Origin: Bugula neritina
Taxonomy: Eukaryota > Bryozoa > Gymnolaemata > Cheilostomatida > Bugulidae
Assembly: GCA_964035545.1 (NCBI GenBank)
Contig: OZ037769.1
Coordinates: 1,410,501-1,474,500, forward strand
DNA: 64,000 bases
Direction: 5' to 3'
Positions within the stretch are counted from its first letter, which is position 1. The number at the start of each line of letters is the position of its first letter. The translations under genes and the position numbers were made by a program. Below, piece by piece: positions 49,663 through 61,196 of this stretch. The notes under the pieces are model-generated. The model was not told where the DNA came from. It saw only the letters and a program-made list of their open reading frames with translations, and ran no database searches.

Positions 49663-52600
49663 ATGGATTTTCATAACACTCCCGAATACAAAAGTTTACG
49701 ATCATCCGTTCCCCTACGAAAGGTGAGACCTCATGGCCCATTTTGTATTAAATCATATGCACTTACCAAAGCTCTACCAATTCAGGGCCTCGACTTAAGC
49801 GATTCACAACTGAATTATTCAGCGCTAATCTTAGAGCTATTTTTGTAACTGAAATGTTGAAGTAATTAATTTTTATTATTTTTTATTACTTATCAATATT
49901 TCTGCTGTTTTTACTTTTTTATACAAAGAAAAATTTATAACATATGTCACACTTCAACTTACATAGTTTGAGATTCTGTACACTCACAGACTATCTTGCT
50001 ACTCTAGGTGGTGGTAGAGGGCAATGTGGAATGGTCGTATTATGATGCAGGTCCTAAGACTATACACAACCCACTAGTATTCTTACCTCCTGTGAGTGGA
50101 ACTGCTGACATATTCTTCAGACAGCTGCTTTCTCTGTCAGCAACCGGGTGCAGGGCCATCTCAGTAAGCTTTGCTGCTTCATTTATATCTTGTAGTATAT
50201 ATAGTAAATATAGTAAATACAGTATATATAGTAAATACAGTATATATAGTATACATAGTAAATACAGTATATATAGTGTATATAGTAAATACAGTATATA
50301 TAGTAAATATAGTATATATAGTAAATACAGTATATATAGTATATATAGTAAATACAGTATATATAGTAAATAAAGTAGATATAGTAAATACAGTATATAT
50401 AGTAAATGCAGTATATATGGTATAAATAGTATATATAGTAACGTAGTATATATACCTACTATTTATATTAAATATAGTAAATATTTCTTTATGATTTCTA
50501 ATTTTATGCTCTGATCAAGTTTAATTCTAATTCAATAGATTTATCTGTTGATTGTAAGAACTAACCTGGTGAGCATTTAGTGAAGTGTTGCCAGTTTCTA
50601 ATGCATCTGCGTGTTGAAGTTATTACTTATATTATTGCTTATGTTGACAGTCTGGGAGTTATCTTATCTCTTCTAGTTAACCGTCTGTATAAGTTCTTTC
50701 AGCATTTTCTCACTTTCATCACCTTTCGTTACATAAACTAATGGTTTTGCAGTTCAACTATATATTAAAGCATATGTTTTACCTTTATAAACGAAAAGTT
50801 TTTATCATCATAAATTGTGTCCGGATATCTGCCTAATGTATATCTAGGTCAATCTAGCCGTTGCTTTCTATCTAGGTCAACCACCCTGTTGTATGGGATG
50901 TTCCCTCCTGGTGTCAAAGTTTCCACCTGTTCCTCAACTCTCTCGGTATCGACAGGGTGAGTATGTCTTGTTTAGGGGTCAACATTCGACCCACAAATCT
51001 CTTTCAAAGGATTCTTTAGCCTCTACAGTGTATTTATGATGCAGGCACACCTAGATATCTTTATATAGGGTCAAAAGGTCGCAGTATACAGAGGTTGCTA
51101 GTATTATATGCAGTGAAGGGGAGCACATGCTGAAAGGTCACAAACCATTCTTTGTAGGTTCATCTATTTGGAGCCAGTCTTGGCGGATTTCTAGCTCAGA
51201 AGTTTGCAGAATTTTCCGGAAATGGACGGAGAGTTCGCTCACTTATACTATGCAATCCTTTCAATGACACAGATGTGTTCGACCAGACCTCAGCTTGCTC
51301 ATCGTGAGTCTAACTAGAAACTAAAGTGTTCTACAATAGTATAGACATAGTACGCTAAACAGACCTGCTAACACTTGTCTAACCGTGTCATGTTTGATTA
51401 CACTGCGCAGGTTTTGGGCTGTTCCAGCGGTAGTACTGAAGAAGTTAGTTATGGGAACATTTGAAACAATGAATATGGATGGTTCGATGGTGGCAGCAGC
51501 TGATTTTATGGTGCAAAAGGTCAGCTCTAAATACTAAGTTCTAACTAATTAATTCCTCATAGTTTATTACTTAGAGTTTGCTAATAGACTGTGTTCTCTC
51601 TTTTAACTACTTAGAGTCTGCTAATAGACTGTGTTCCCTCTTGTAGTTGGATGCCCTGAGTCAACAAGAGCTGGCGTCCCGTTTGACACTCAACTGTGCC
51701 AGCTGCTACGTGGTGCCGCAGAATGTACAAGTACTCAGCTCAGACGTCACTCTCATGAGCGTAGGTAGTATACACTTACTAACTAGACACCTGTCACAGG
51801 TGACTGCAGGTGGCAGGTGCTTGACATGTGCCTTTAAGCAGCGGCTGAGTTTTAGAAAGTGTATAATATAGTATTATGAAGGGTTGCTGAAATTTTTTGC
51901 ACAAATATGCGTTTGCTTTAAATAATTAATCTAATTATTGTGAAACAGTATAGAAGTTTGCTATGATGAGTAAATCAGATGTCCTTAATAATACTGTGCA
52001 GGCACTGCGGTATTATGCTGCTTGATGTTGGCAAGTTGGACTATTCTATTGCCACAGCAACTATAGCATTTAAATAAATTAATTTTGAAATAATTTAATT
52101 TAAAAAATACCGTAATTCATGTTGGAATGATTGACTATAATATTAAGCACAGCAGTTAGTAGTGTTCAAATAATTTAGTCCAGATCCTGATGTGTTTGAT
52201 ATCTGTTGAAGGTGTTTGACCAGCACGCCCTCTCAAACTCAGTGCAGAATGAGATGAGCAAGCTCTACCCTGAGGCTAAGAAAGCTCTGCTCAAAACAGG
52301 TGGAAACTTTCCATACCTCAGCAGGAGTGATGAAGTGAATCTATATATTCAGGTGAAGATTACTTCTCTATAAGCTTAGCCTGTGTTCTATAATATTTAG
52401 AGCTACTTGCTATCTCTCAGTATCAAAATGAGGATTATTTAACAGTCCACATTCTATGAATAAATTTGCAAAGTCTTATATATAAATAAAATTTCTTCAG
52501 AGTAGTGTTGTGGTAAATCTAGGTTTTTGCTGATTTAAAACAGTACTGTAAGTTATGTAATATGGCAATAAACTTGACAATTTATAAATATTTGAGATGG

Positions 52601-53083
52601 TGCGTTGTGGAAAGCATTTACTTCACTATAATATCCAGTTCTGTATTCTCAGTGCCGTCTCAACACTCATATCTGTAAAAGTTTGCTGTAGGTTATCTCT
52701 GACTGATATAATGTTCTCTCCCACTTCAGGTTCATCTACAGAAATATGCGGATACGGTGTACAGTGCAACGGAACCGAGGCAGTTCCTCTCACCTCCCTC
52801 TAACCCTTCAACTTCCTCTTCTAAACCTTCGACTTCGGCAGCCATTTTGACCGACAGTGACTCTGATATTGATAACGTTGTAGAGCCGTCTTCTAAAACC
52901 AGTACTCCAGTCGTAGCTTCAGTCCCCGAACGGCCGGTAACCTCTAAGCAACAGAGTCAGGTTCTGTTGGAGCAAGGGCTATTAGAAGGCAGTCTGCCAG
53001 CAGAGCAAGAGCTACAGATGAGTCCAATGCACGAGACGGCAGCAGCAGCGGCAGCAGTGACAGCAGGGGCTGATGACTTATAA
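49663..53083 (+). CDS. SPG21: Maspardin (SPG21), alpha/beta-hydrolase-fold protein, 386 aa
   Basis: Exons: 49663-49722, 50008-50163, 50876-50956, 51158-51303, 51411-51519, 51647-51760, 52212-52352, 52730-53083 (1161 nt). The family is endosomal/trans-Golgi, binds CD4 and RAB7, and the human gene is mutated in Mast syndrome. Conserved blocks are [29 protein letters not shown], the nucleophile-elbow motif [14 protein letters not shown] (Ser about residue 106), LASRLTLNC and [19 protein letters not shown]. The core ends near QKYAD. After it there is a Ser/Thr/Glu-rich extension of about 90 residues, ending in an Ala run, that the 308-residue human protein largely lacks. Intron 2 holds a TATATAGTAAATACAG array. 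The exon 3 and exon 6 acceptors are tandemly duplicated. A possible polyadenylation hexamer is at 53549-53554. Confidence 0.96.
50190..50450. repeat. AGTATATATAGTAAATAC repeat in SPG21 intron 2
   Basis: About 14 imperfect copies of an 18-bp unit. Tyr/Ser/Ile-rich open frames running through it are repeat artefacts. Confidence 0.95.
51568..51646. repeat. Tandem duplication of the SPG21 exon 6 acceptor tract
   Basis: TAGAGTYTGCTAATAGACTG plus TGTTCYCTCTT occurs twice, with a period of about 42 bp. The second copy ends in TTGTAG, the acceptor used at 51646. Confidence 0.85.
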
Positions 53084-54051
53084 AACTTCACCTCAGCTAA
53101 CTTGTTACTTTGAATTTAGTGACAGCTTGTGTATTCTGTATTTTTATACTCTTTTTGTATCAGTCCATCGAAGGATGTATAATTCTAAGTTAGAACAAGC
53201 TAGAGGTTTCTGTGTAGTGTTGATCTCTACTGTATGTTTAACCTCACCAATCAGAATGAATATTATATGTGACATACTAGATATTCACCAACTAAAATTT
53301 CTATAAACTATGTCCATATTTATCAATAGGTTTTCTATTCTTGAAGCACATAATATGATATGACTTTTATACATTCAAACACTGTAAGCAGTGAATTTCG
53401 GTGAAAGATTTAAATCCACAGTAAAGTGTGATAATACCATAACCTATCAATATTTGCACAGAATATGAAATTTTCAATGTTGATGAAGATCCTAACATAT
53501 TTAGCAATATAAAGTCTTTGCGGTAACAACAAGAAAGATTTTAGTTGTAATAAAGTTGTTTACGTTTTTTATTGAAGCTCAAACTGCGTTGGTTTTCTAG
53601 AGTTCACACCAATTAATATTTTATGACTATTTATTGTTGTTACCACTTCAACTATATATATCTATTATTACAATTGAAATATTATTATGCTCACTGTTTT
53701 AAATTAGTAAATCAATATTATCAGATTATTCTATAAGTGACACCGAGTGCATGCCAGTTCTTAGGAATGACTGAAAATTTAATTATACTGCTATGCTATA
53801 TAAATTATTCATTTGTGTACTTTTTAAGTCCCATCGTAGTTTACAGCAGCTAAACATTTATAGGATAATTTATTGACTTTAAGTTAAATACAGAAAAGCA
53901 TTCAGTCTAATGTGCATGACTGGAAAATGTCTGTATTACATTATAAGACACACACAAATGTGACCTTTCTCATTACACAGATGCTACCAGGGACTTTTGG
54001 AAACATATTTACTCTACACTCTTATCACTTATACTGCCAAGCTCAACTAAT
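53084..54051. other. SPG21 3' UTR and spacer before the FTP-domain gene
   Basis: AT-rich. AATAAA at 53549-53554 followed by a GT/T-rich stretch is a credible SPG21 polyadenylation signal. No coding sequence was recognised, and the degenerate tract type found at head-to-head regions is absent. Confidence 0.5.
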
Positions 54052-57000
54052 ATGGCTGTGAATCACTCAGCAATGTGGGTCAAAAGATTCTTCCTTTCCA
54101 GAAATGAGTTGCTGGTGCTGTGGTTGATGCTGTGTCAGTCAGTGGGTAAGTTTTTACAGTGGAGTATACTTTCAGTGTGACTAGTAGCTGTATATGTTAG
54201 ATTATATGTACATTATATATACTGTCAGCATAGCTAATAGAATACACAGTAGAGTATAAAGAATCTGTTACAGCCTAGTTTGTATCATATATACACAAAG
54301 TTTCATTACTTGCTTATATTCCGTAATATATAGTTATACTTATACCCCACAGTACATTGCTATATCCCATAAGGCATAATACATTTTTATATTCCATAAT
54401 GCTTTGCTATATCCCACAATACATTGCTATATCCCATAATGCATTGTTATATCCCACAACACATTGTTATATCCCATAATGCATTGCTATGTCTCATAAT
54501 AATTACATGGCTGTTTGGGGAATATCCCATAAACATTAGTTTGAAAATCAACTGACTTGTTCTTATCCCAGAAGACATGTTACGATCGTTCTACAACAAG
54601 TAGTTTATGTTGCTCTGTATATTTCTAGCTTCTTCCTCACCATCAAATGTAGCTCTAAACAAAGCTACCTTCTCCTCAGGACGACAATCCGTGGGTAGTT
54701 CGTCAAGTGTTGTGGTGGATGGAGACCAATCATATTCATTCAACTCATGGGGGGCAGCAAAGTACTGCACTCAGTGCTTCTTGTCTACTATCAGTGACAA
54801 TCCTTGGTGGAGAGTAGACTTGGGAGAACAATTCTTCATTATTCATATAAATATCTACACTGGTAAGTTACAAAATAAAAGTAGTTGAATGTACTAATAT
54901 ATTCAAACCATATTTACTAGACAGAAATAAAAATGCATGTTTTAAAAAATCAAAATGCTTCCATTGCACAAGATAAGTAATTAATTAGGCATGAGCAATT
55001 AATAAAATAAAAATATATATAGAATACAATTTATTTAAAACCAGATAAACAAAAAGCTTTAAGGTCTAAACATAATGTTACTACTTGCAGCATCTAATTA
55101 ACAGATTATGCAAACACAGGTTTCTCTTTATACCTTGTAGGTTCTTATGATCGTACAATTGGCCCATTTGAGATATTATCTAAAGAAACTTCTGGTAACT
55201 TGAACCCAGCAGATGACTATAGTCAGTGGAATATGATTCAGAGTGTATCTACTACCAAAGTCTCAACATATGAATATCCTTTACTAACTGCTGCCTATGC
55301 ACAACATGTAGCTGTTATGGAGAAGGACATTCCCTGGTCAAGATACGGTCAGAGCTTAGTGCTTACGGAGGTTGAAGTCTATGGATTTAGTGAGTAGAAA
55401 TTTGCTCCAACTGATTTTATAGTAAGGAAAGTTATAATATTACAGAGAAACATTTGAACTATAAAGCAAAATTTTACTAGAACTCAAAAAAATATATACC
55501 TAAACATGCTAAATTTTATTTTTTATTGTCACTGTACAAATATACTGCTTCGATAAAACTGGTTTTTTTATGAAGTGTTGCTACAAGCCCCTCAGCTATT
55601 GATTTCCTGCTACAAAGTATACCTAATGGTTAAACATACCAAAAGTAATAATCTCTTTGATTGATCAACTTTCATAAGCAAGAATAAAATGATAATTAAA
55701 ATACATTTTCTGCTTTACTTTTGCGCTAAATTCAGAAAAAAAGCATATTTTTATAAAATATTTAAATTGTCAATAAATGCTCTGCAATAAGTTTAAATAA
55801 CCATGCTATGCGTGAAAACTAATAGTTAAATTTTAGCTATCATCGTAAACTCTCCATATTAAGATAACACACAAAGGTTTTTATATTTATTAGTACTTTA
55901 TATTTATTAAAACTTATATTGATTAAAAGCTACGTTTTGGAGCCAAATCATTTTTTTTAGTGATTAGCTTTTTAGACTAGGTATTTAATTTTATGTTCTA
56001 TGCTTTGCTCAAACTGTTGGCAATTGCATCATATATTGTATATATTTTGGAGTGGTATTTAAAACTAAGCTTTGGAGTTGAAGCTTTGATAGTTTGCTGC
56101 ATGTTATTCACATAATTTATAATATAATTTAATTATTTATTTACTAATTCGAAAATATTTCGCAGCTCCAGCAGAATTTAAACCAACCAACTTACAGATA
56201 ACCAGTGTAACCACAGACTGTGTTTCATTCAGTTGGGACTCTCCCTACAGAAATATTGGGGCCTCCTACCAAGTTAGTGTCTAGTAGTTTGTGTATCTAC
56301 AGCTTGATAAACGAAACATATCATAAGCCATTGCATATACTGTGTACTCCCACTAGAAAAACGTTAGACCTGCATCGATAAAAATTATTAAATTTAAAAA
56401 GCTGATATATTTTCACTACATATAATACACAAAAAGAGTAACACTTGTTATAAATTAATGTACCATTAGCCTATATATTTCATTCTGTTTTCGCAAAATA
56501 GACCAGAAAAACAAAACAAAAATAGATTTTGTAAACACCAAAATATAGTTCAGTCTGATTTGCTATGATGAGTTTGTTTTCAACTTGATGTTTTTTATAC
56601 TTTAAACCAAAGTTCAACATTTTATACACAAGTGTAATGACCTTTGACCTGTTTACAGTATAGATGTGACAGCACAACCTGGTCTACACTAACTACCAAC
56701 ACTTCTGTTGAAGTCTGTGGTTTATCTCCCACTTTATCAACAGAATGCAGTTTGAGAGTAGAGGACAAGACAGTCACTACAGTATCAACACAGTTACAGT
56801 GTTCTGGTTAGTTTCTTATTGATTATCAATTTGGTGTCAATGGTTTGATCATAAAATAATTGTATTGAAAGCATTTAATTTTTTTCTGCATGAGAACTCA
56901 CACATTAGCATAATGTAATTTTAATGTAATTTGAATGTTATTTAAACGTAATTTAAATGTAATTTAAATGTAATTAAATGAATTTACAAAACAAACTAAA

Positions 57001-59194
57001 TTGCTTGCTTTTTTCATTTATCATGATGTAAAATCTTTGCAACCAAATTAGGAGATGTAATATATTTAGGCAAATTAATAGTAACAAGCATTTTTAATAT
57101 GGGGGTTGGGTACTTTTACAGGAAATGACATGATTGGACTCTCCTTTAAAATGATGCTAATATTGCTTATCCTTTGATTACTTAAAGTCTCATGTTATGT
57201 AGAAAGTTTAACCTGGAATATCTATTATTTGCTGCGGTTCAAAATTTATCACTTAAATTCCATAACTTTTATTTCTTTTTTATAGATTTTGCCAAAACAC
57301 CTCAAATAAATTTTGTAACTAGTGCACAAACGCAAGTTCGAGAATCCTCAAGATTGCGACTTCCATACCTTGTGACTTGGCGTGTGAGTTGTCAGAAATT
57401 TATATCAGTTCTTTCAATTAAGTATTCCAGATATGTTTATAATATATGGCTATATTTCAACTGTATCTCCATGATATTATCATAGAGATATAGTTGAAAT
57501 AGCCATATTTTCAATTCTTTGCCATAGCCAAGGAAATAGCAGCCAAATAATTATGTGATAATTTGGGGGTATGCAGACACTCAGCTAGAGAACATAACTC
57601 TTTGTTGAAAGAAAAGAGAAAGTAATTCCAGTTAGCAGGTGTCTATAATTCAGTAGCTCAAAATAAAAGCATAAATATCTGCGTATAATCTTGTTCTTTC
57701 TGAGCTCCAGCAGTAGAATAAACCTATGCTGGTGAGCTCACTATTTTATGCTCTAGAATTCGGTTATGAGGGTTTGCTTCACAAAATTACTCTAAGTTGT
57801 TTTTGTCAGAAACAATTAAGTAGATAAGACATTTCATAGCTAAGATTATTCTACATAAATAATCTCTTTGTAACAGTTTTGAGGTTACTTAACGGCCCAT
57901 CTTTACATTTTCCATATTACATTCCAATAGCGATTCAAGGCAATTGCAATTTGTTTGTACCAGCTGGGAACCTGTTGGGGCCAATAGGGTCAATGGGGCA
58001 GTTTGGTAGCCAATGGGAACAGTGCACATTGTTTTGTATTATCCCACCATGATTCTGCTTTGTCAAGAAAACTGAATCCTGGTCAGCAAAGTATTTTTAT
58101 CCATTAAAATATGATGCGCTTGCAGGATATTCATGCATGTGCTTTATAACTATACTATTATACTTTATTCACTAATCAGAAGCCAGTCTAAGGCAAGCTA
58201 AAGGAGAACAAAAGTTTGCTACACTCTTTTATATTTTTCTAGTAATTGTTTTGTAATCTCTTATAATCTGTTTTGTAATTAACTGCAAGTATCTTATATG
58301 CTGAGTTATTAGCCTTTAATACATTTTGTTTTTGTCATGTTTCATATTATATGCATATTATATTATATACATTTTTTTATATTATATTATACAAATTACT
58401 CAACCATACTGTATTTGAATTATAGTTCTTACCCTAATTTTACTATTATTACAGACTTCACGGTGTTGGTTTATGAATTAAAGTGTTAGTGATCTGTAAA
58501 GTTGGTGAACAAGAATGAACTATATTAATACCAACTTTTACCTGTCCCATCTAACTACACTCATAAAAGCATCAGTAAAGTTCAGTCATCTAAATAAACT
58601 TGCTGGGTCCTTAGCAGATCGGTAAAACTGCTACAACCTCCATATTCATTATTTCGGTGTCTTTAAGCCAAGTTGGCGTTATACTAACTTTATTTTTACA
58701 ACAGGAAGTAGATGGAAAAGTTCGAGAAAGCTAATGTTCTAGAGAACAGCAACAAAATTTATGCTTTTGAGAAAAACTCAAGGCAAAACTTATAAAATAA
58801 TTAAGGAGCTTAGGCTATTGATATTCTTAGTTACTGCACCTCAAGGTTGCAACATGTGCATGCATGAGCTGCTTCAGATATGAGAAGTAGAATGGGTTTA
58901 CTTTTATTGGCATTTGCGAACATGTAAATATTTTATATTTATATTTGACTTTTCTATTGTAGGTTGTCTTACCTCCAGTAACATGTCTCCATTCTTCCTA
59001 CCCCTACAGTGTAGAAGTCAGCTCAACCTCAGACTCAACTGCTGACTCTAAAGAAAGTTATTGGCTCAATGAAGGCAGCTACACTGTCTATGGAGACATC
59101 GGCGACACAATTACCGTCACAGTACAAATCAGAGACACAGAAAACAGTTTGTCTCAACCAGTTAGTACAGAAATAGAAGTTTATGGAGAATTAC
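54052..59194 (+). CDS. Secreted FTP/fucolectin-type lectin-domain protein with downstream beta-sandwich repeats (3' end not found)
   Basis: Exons: 54052-54145, 54629-54862, 55141-55389, 56166-56272, 56659-56806, 57286-57383, 58963-59194 (1162 nt so far, 387 codons plus one base). Residues 1-31 include a hydrophobic stretch (LLVLWLMLC) that looks like a signal peptide. Residues about 36-192 form an FTP (fucolectin/pentraxin/tachylectin-4) domain: NVALNKATFSSG, DGD, paired Cys in YCTQCF, PWWRVDLG and a closing LTEVEVYGF. Such domains bind fucose-type glycans. The next exons encode Thr/Ser/Cys-rich beta-type segments; the first (LQITSVTTDCVSFSWDSP) resembles fibronectin type III. The rest are unassigned. 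The last exon ends with a good donor (GTAAGT at 59195) in phase 1, but no later exon is seen before the LTR element. The gene either continues beyond the window or was cut by the insertion. Transmembrane and kinase or phosphatase parts, if any, are not in view. Confidence 0.8.
54340..54500. repeat. TATATCCCATAATGCATTGC repeat in intron 1 of the FTP gene
   Basis: About seven imperfect 20-22 bp copies. Confidence 0.85.
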
Positions 59195-59529
59195 GTAAGT
59201 GCTGGTGTTGCATTTTTATGAACGATTAAAATATCATTATTTTGTTTCAAGTTTTGAGATTGCTGCTCAGTTTTCTTAAGTTGATGGTGTTTTTCCAAGC
59301 TAATTTTAATTTATATGTTGTGCTATAAACTTTCTCAACACTCTATGAAATTTGTGAATGAATAACGTTCCTGATTTATAGTTGTACATATTTTCAAGAT
59401 TAGAAGTTCATATTTTTATTTGGTTTGCAGCTACTTTTAACATGAGGTGTCATAAATTTGTCAGTTTATTATCGGTCTGCAAGTATAACTGATTAACTGA
59501 CTAAAGACTGGTAGGTTATCTGAGATATT
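59195..59529. other. Gap between the last FTP-gene exon and the LTR
   Basis: AT-rich intron-like sequence starting with the GTAAGT donor. No further exon or recognisable feature. Confidence 0.5.
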
Positions 59530-59834
59530 GTTATGATTTTCAGTTCTAGGGTTGATGTGCCACCAAGAGAGTCTATTTATCGCTAGAGAAACTTCACCGA
59601 GTTAAGTCGAGTAGATATCGTTATATTTTAATACAAGAATACATAATAAAATCTAATGTATAACAGTAATGATACTCACGTCTATTTAATTTACAGCACT
59701 ATTCTCAACTGAGCTAGTAGCGCGAAGCTGCTACTATTACTCATAAAACAGCCTAGCTAATTGGCTAATACATTGTTCCGGGTCAATACGCAACCTTGCG
59801 TATTGTGTTGCTGGTAGCTCCACGAGCCACCACA
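59530..59834 (-). repeat. 3' LTR of the gypsy element (outer edge approximate)
   Basis: On minus it starts TGTGGTGGCTCGTGG directly after the polypurine tract, contains an AATAAAAT polyadenylation-like signal, and probably ends in a CA near 59530-59570. The second LTR is outside the window, so the exact end cannot be set by comparison. Confidence 0.65.
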
Positions 59835-59848
59835 CTGCCCCCTCCAGC
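59835..59848 (-). other. Polypurine tract of the gypsy element
   Basis: Minus-strand GCTGGAGGGGGCAG immediately before the LTR TGTGG, the expected plus-strand priming site for reverse transcription. Confidence 0.75.
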
Positions 59849-60105
59849 AGAAAGCCCACTTTCTGATAAAAATAAAATTCACATAAAAAAACGTATACTT
59901 CGTTGTGGGGGGATAAGAGAACAGTATAAAAGTATATACAAAAAAAAAACAACAACTGATAAAATATACAGGTATATATAACGTGCACAATATGTAATAA
60001 GTAAGAGAAGGTCCTATCTACATGTAGAGTACGTGCCACCATAACGGTAGGGAATGCCACAGAGAGGTAGGGGAAGAGTAGTATGGAGTTGGAGATAGAC
60101 TCAAG

Positions 60106-61179
60106 TTAACTGCGGGCCGCACGCTTCATGCGTTTAATAGACTCCTGTAAATATTTGAGTTCACTGGATGCAGCCTGCACCCGTGGGGCCAGTCTGTACA
60201 CTTCTTGCTCCAAGTCGTGTGCCCTAGCTTCTACTTCACGTAGGTTGCGGGCCCAGGGGGACGAGCGAGAGGAAGTCGGCTGTCTGTGTCTTTTCCGCTC
60301 TGAGGATGGGAGGGGAGGAGGGAGTGTATACGCATTTGTGTCTACCCTCTGTAGTACGACACGAGGAAAAGTATGCGGCATGCGTAGAGGACTGTGAGGT
60401 GGAGAGTTAGTAGACTGTGTAAGTTTATCTGCGGCTCCAGAGATAATGGGTCGCGGGGAAGGGAAACCTTGCTCCAGGCGAGATAGCCGAGCTGAGTCAG
60501 TGATGAGTGGTTTGATGGCGTTGAGAAAGGCAGGATAGGATGATTCGTCTACTTCATAGACATGCCCTTGATAACACTGCATAGTACGTTGGTGCCGCAG
60601 TAGGTAATCACGATTGTAGCTATATTCTCCGCAAGGGCAGAAAGTGGTGATGTAGTGTTGCGGCAAGTGCACTTTCAGTCTGCGGTGGGTTGTGAATCGC
60701 TGCTGGCAGAGGTTGCATTCACGATTACTCTCACCTCCTTGATGGGTCCTAATCTCTCTCTCTGTGGCAGGGGTAATCCAGTTGGAGGTTGCTTCCAACT
60801 GGGGTGGCAGTTGCCTAGTTGTAGAAGTTGTTGGGGCCGGCTCGGGGTCCCACGCCATCTCTAGAGAAGGCATGCCCGGAGAGACGGGCGCTAGTGTGTC
60901 TACAAAAGTAGAATTATTGTTAGATCGCGGTGGATCTTTACAACATAATTCTAGTGACTGTCGACCGTTGCTAGCCTGAGAGTCACAGCTTTTGGAATGC
61001 ACTCGAGGAACCGATGAATCATGTGTGGACTGACCAAGAACAGTGTCTAGCTCCAGGTCTAACAGACCGTCGGCCATTACAGTATCTTCATCGTCATTCA
61101 CATGAAACGTGGTTCCCAGTAATTCTGATTCAATCTGCTGAATTAGTTCAGAATTTACTGGCATCGAGCCCGTTTCCAT
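60106..61179 (-). CDS. Extra retroelement ORF downstream of pol: zinc-finger and coiled-coil protein, 357 aa
   Basis: A single open frame from ATG at 61179 to a stop at 60106, starting 17 nt after the pol stop in the env position. The N third is acidic and Ser/Thr/Pro-rich. Around the middle are two finger-like units: a C2H2 (CNLCQQRF, then His-x4-His-like spacing) and a CPCGEY...H...C unit. The C terminus has a Ser/Pro/Arg-rich stretch and then a Glu/Leu/Arg helix likely to form a coiled coil, ending in KRMKRAARS. There is no signal peptide, transmembrane segment or glycoprotein-like feature, so it is not an envelope protein. A nucleic-acid-binding accessory role is inferred only. Translation would need re-initiation, or splicing from the GTAAG near the pol stop. 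Confidence 0.8.
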   Translation of the reverse strand: METGSMPVNSELIQQIESELLGTTFHVNDDEDTVMADGLLDLELDTVLGQSTHDSSVPRVHSKSCDSQASNGRQSLELCCKDPPRSNNNSTFVDTLAPVSPGMPSLEMAWDPEPAPTTSTTRQLPPQLEATSNWITPATEREIRTHQGGESNRECNLCQQRFTTHRRLKVHLPQHYITTFCPCGEYSYNRDYLLRHQRTMQCYQGHVYEVDESSYPAFLNAIKPLITDSARLSRLEQGFPSPRPIISGAADKLTQSTNSPPHSPLRMPHTFPRVVLQRVDTNAYTLPPPLPSSERKRHRQPTSSRSSPWARNLREVEARAHDLEQEVYRLAPRVQAASSELKYLQESIKRMKRAARS

Positions 61180-61196
61180 GAATAGGAATACAAGAC

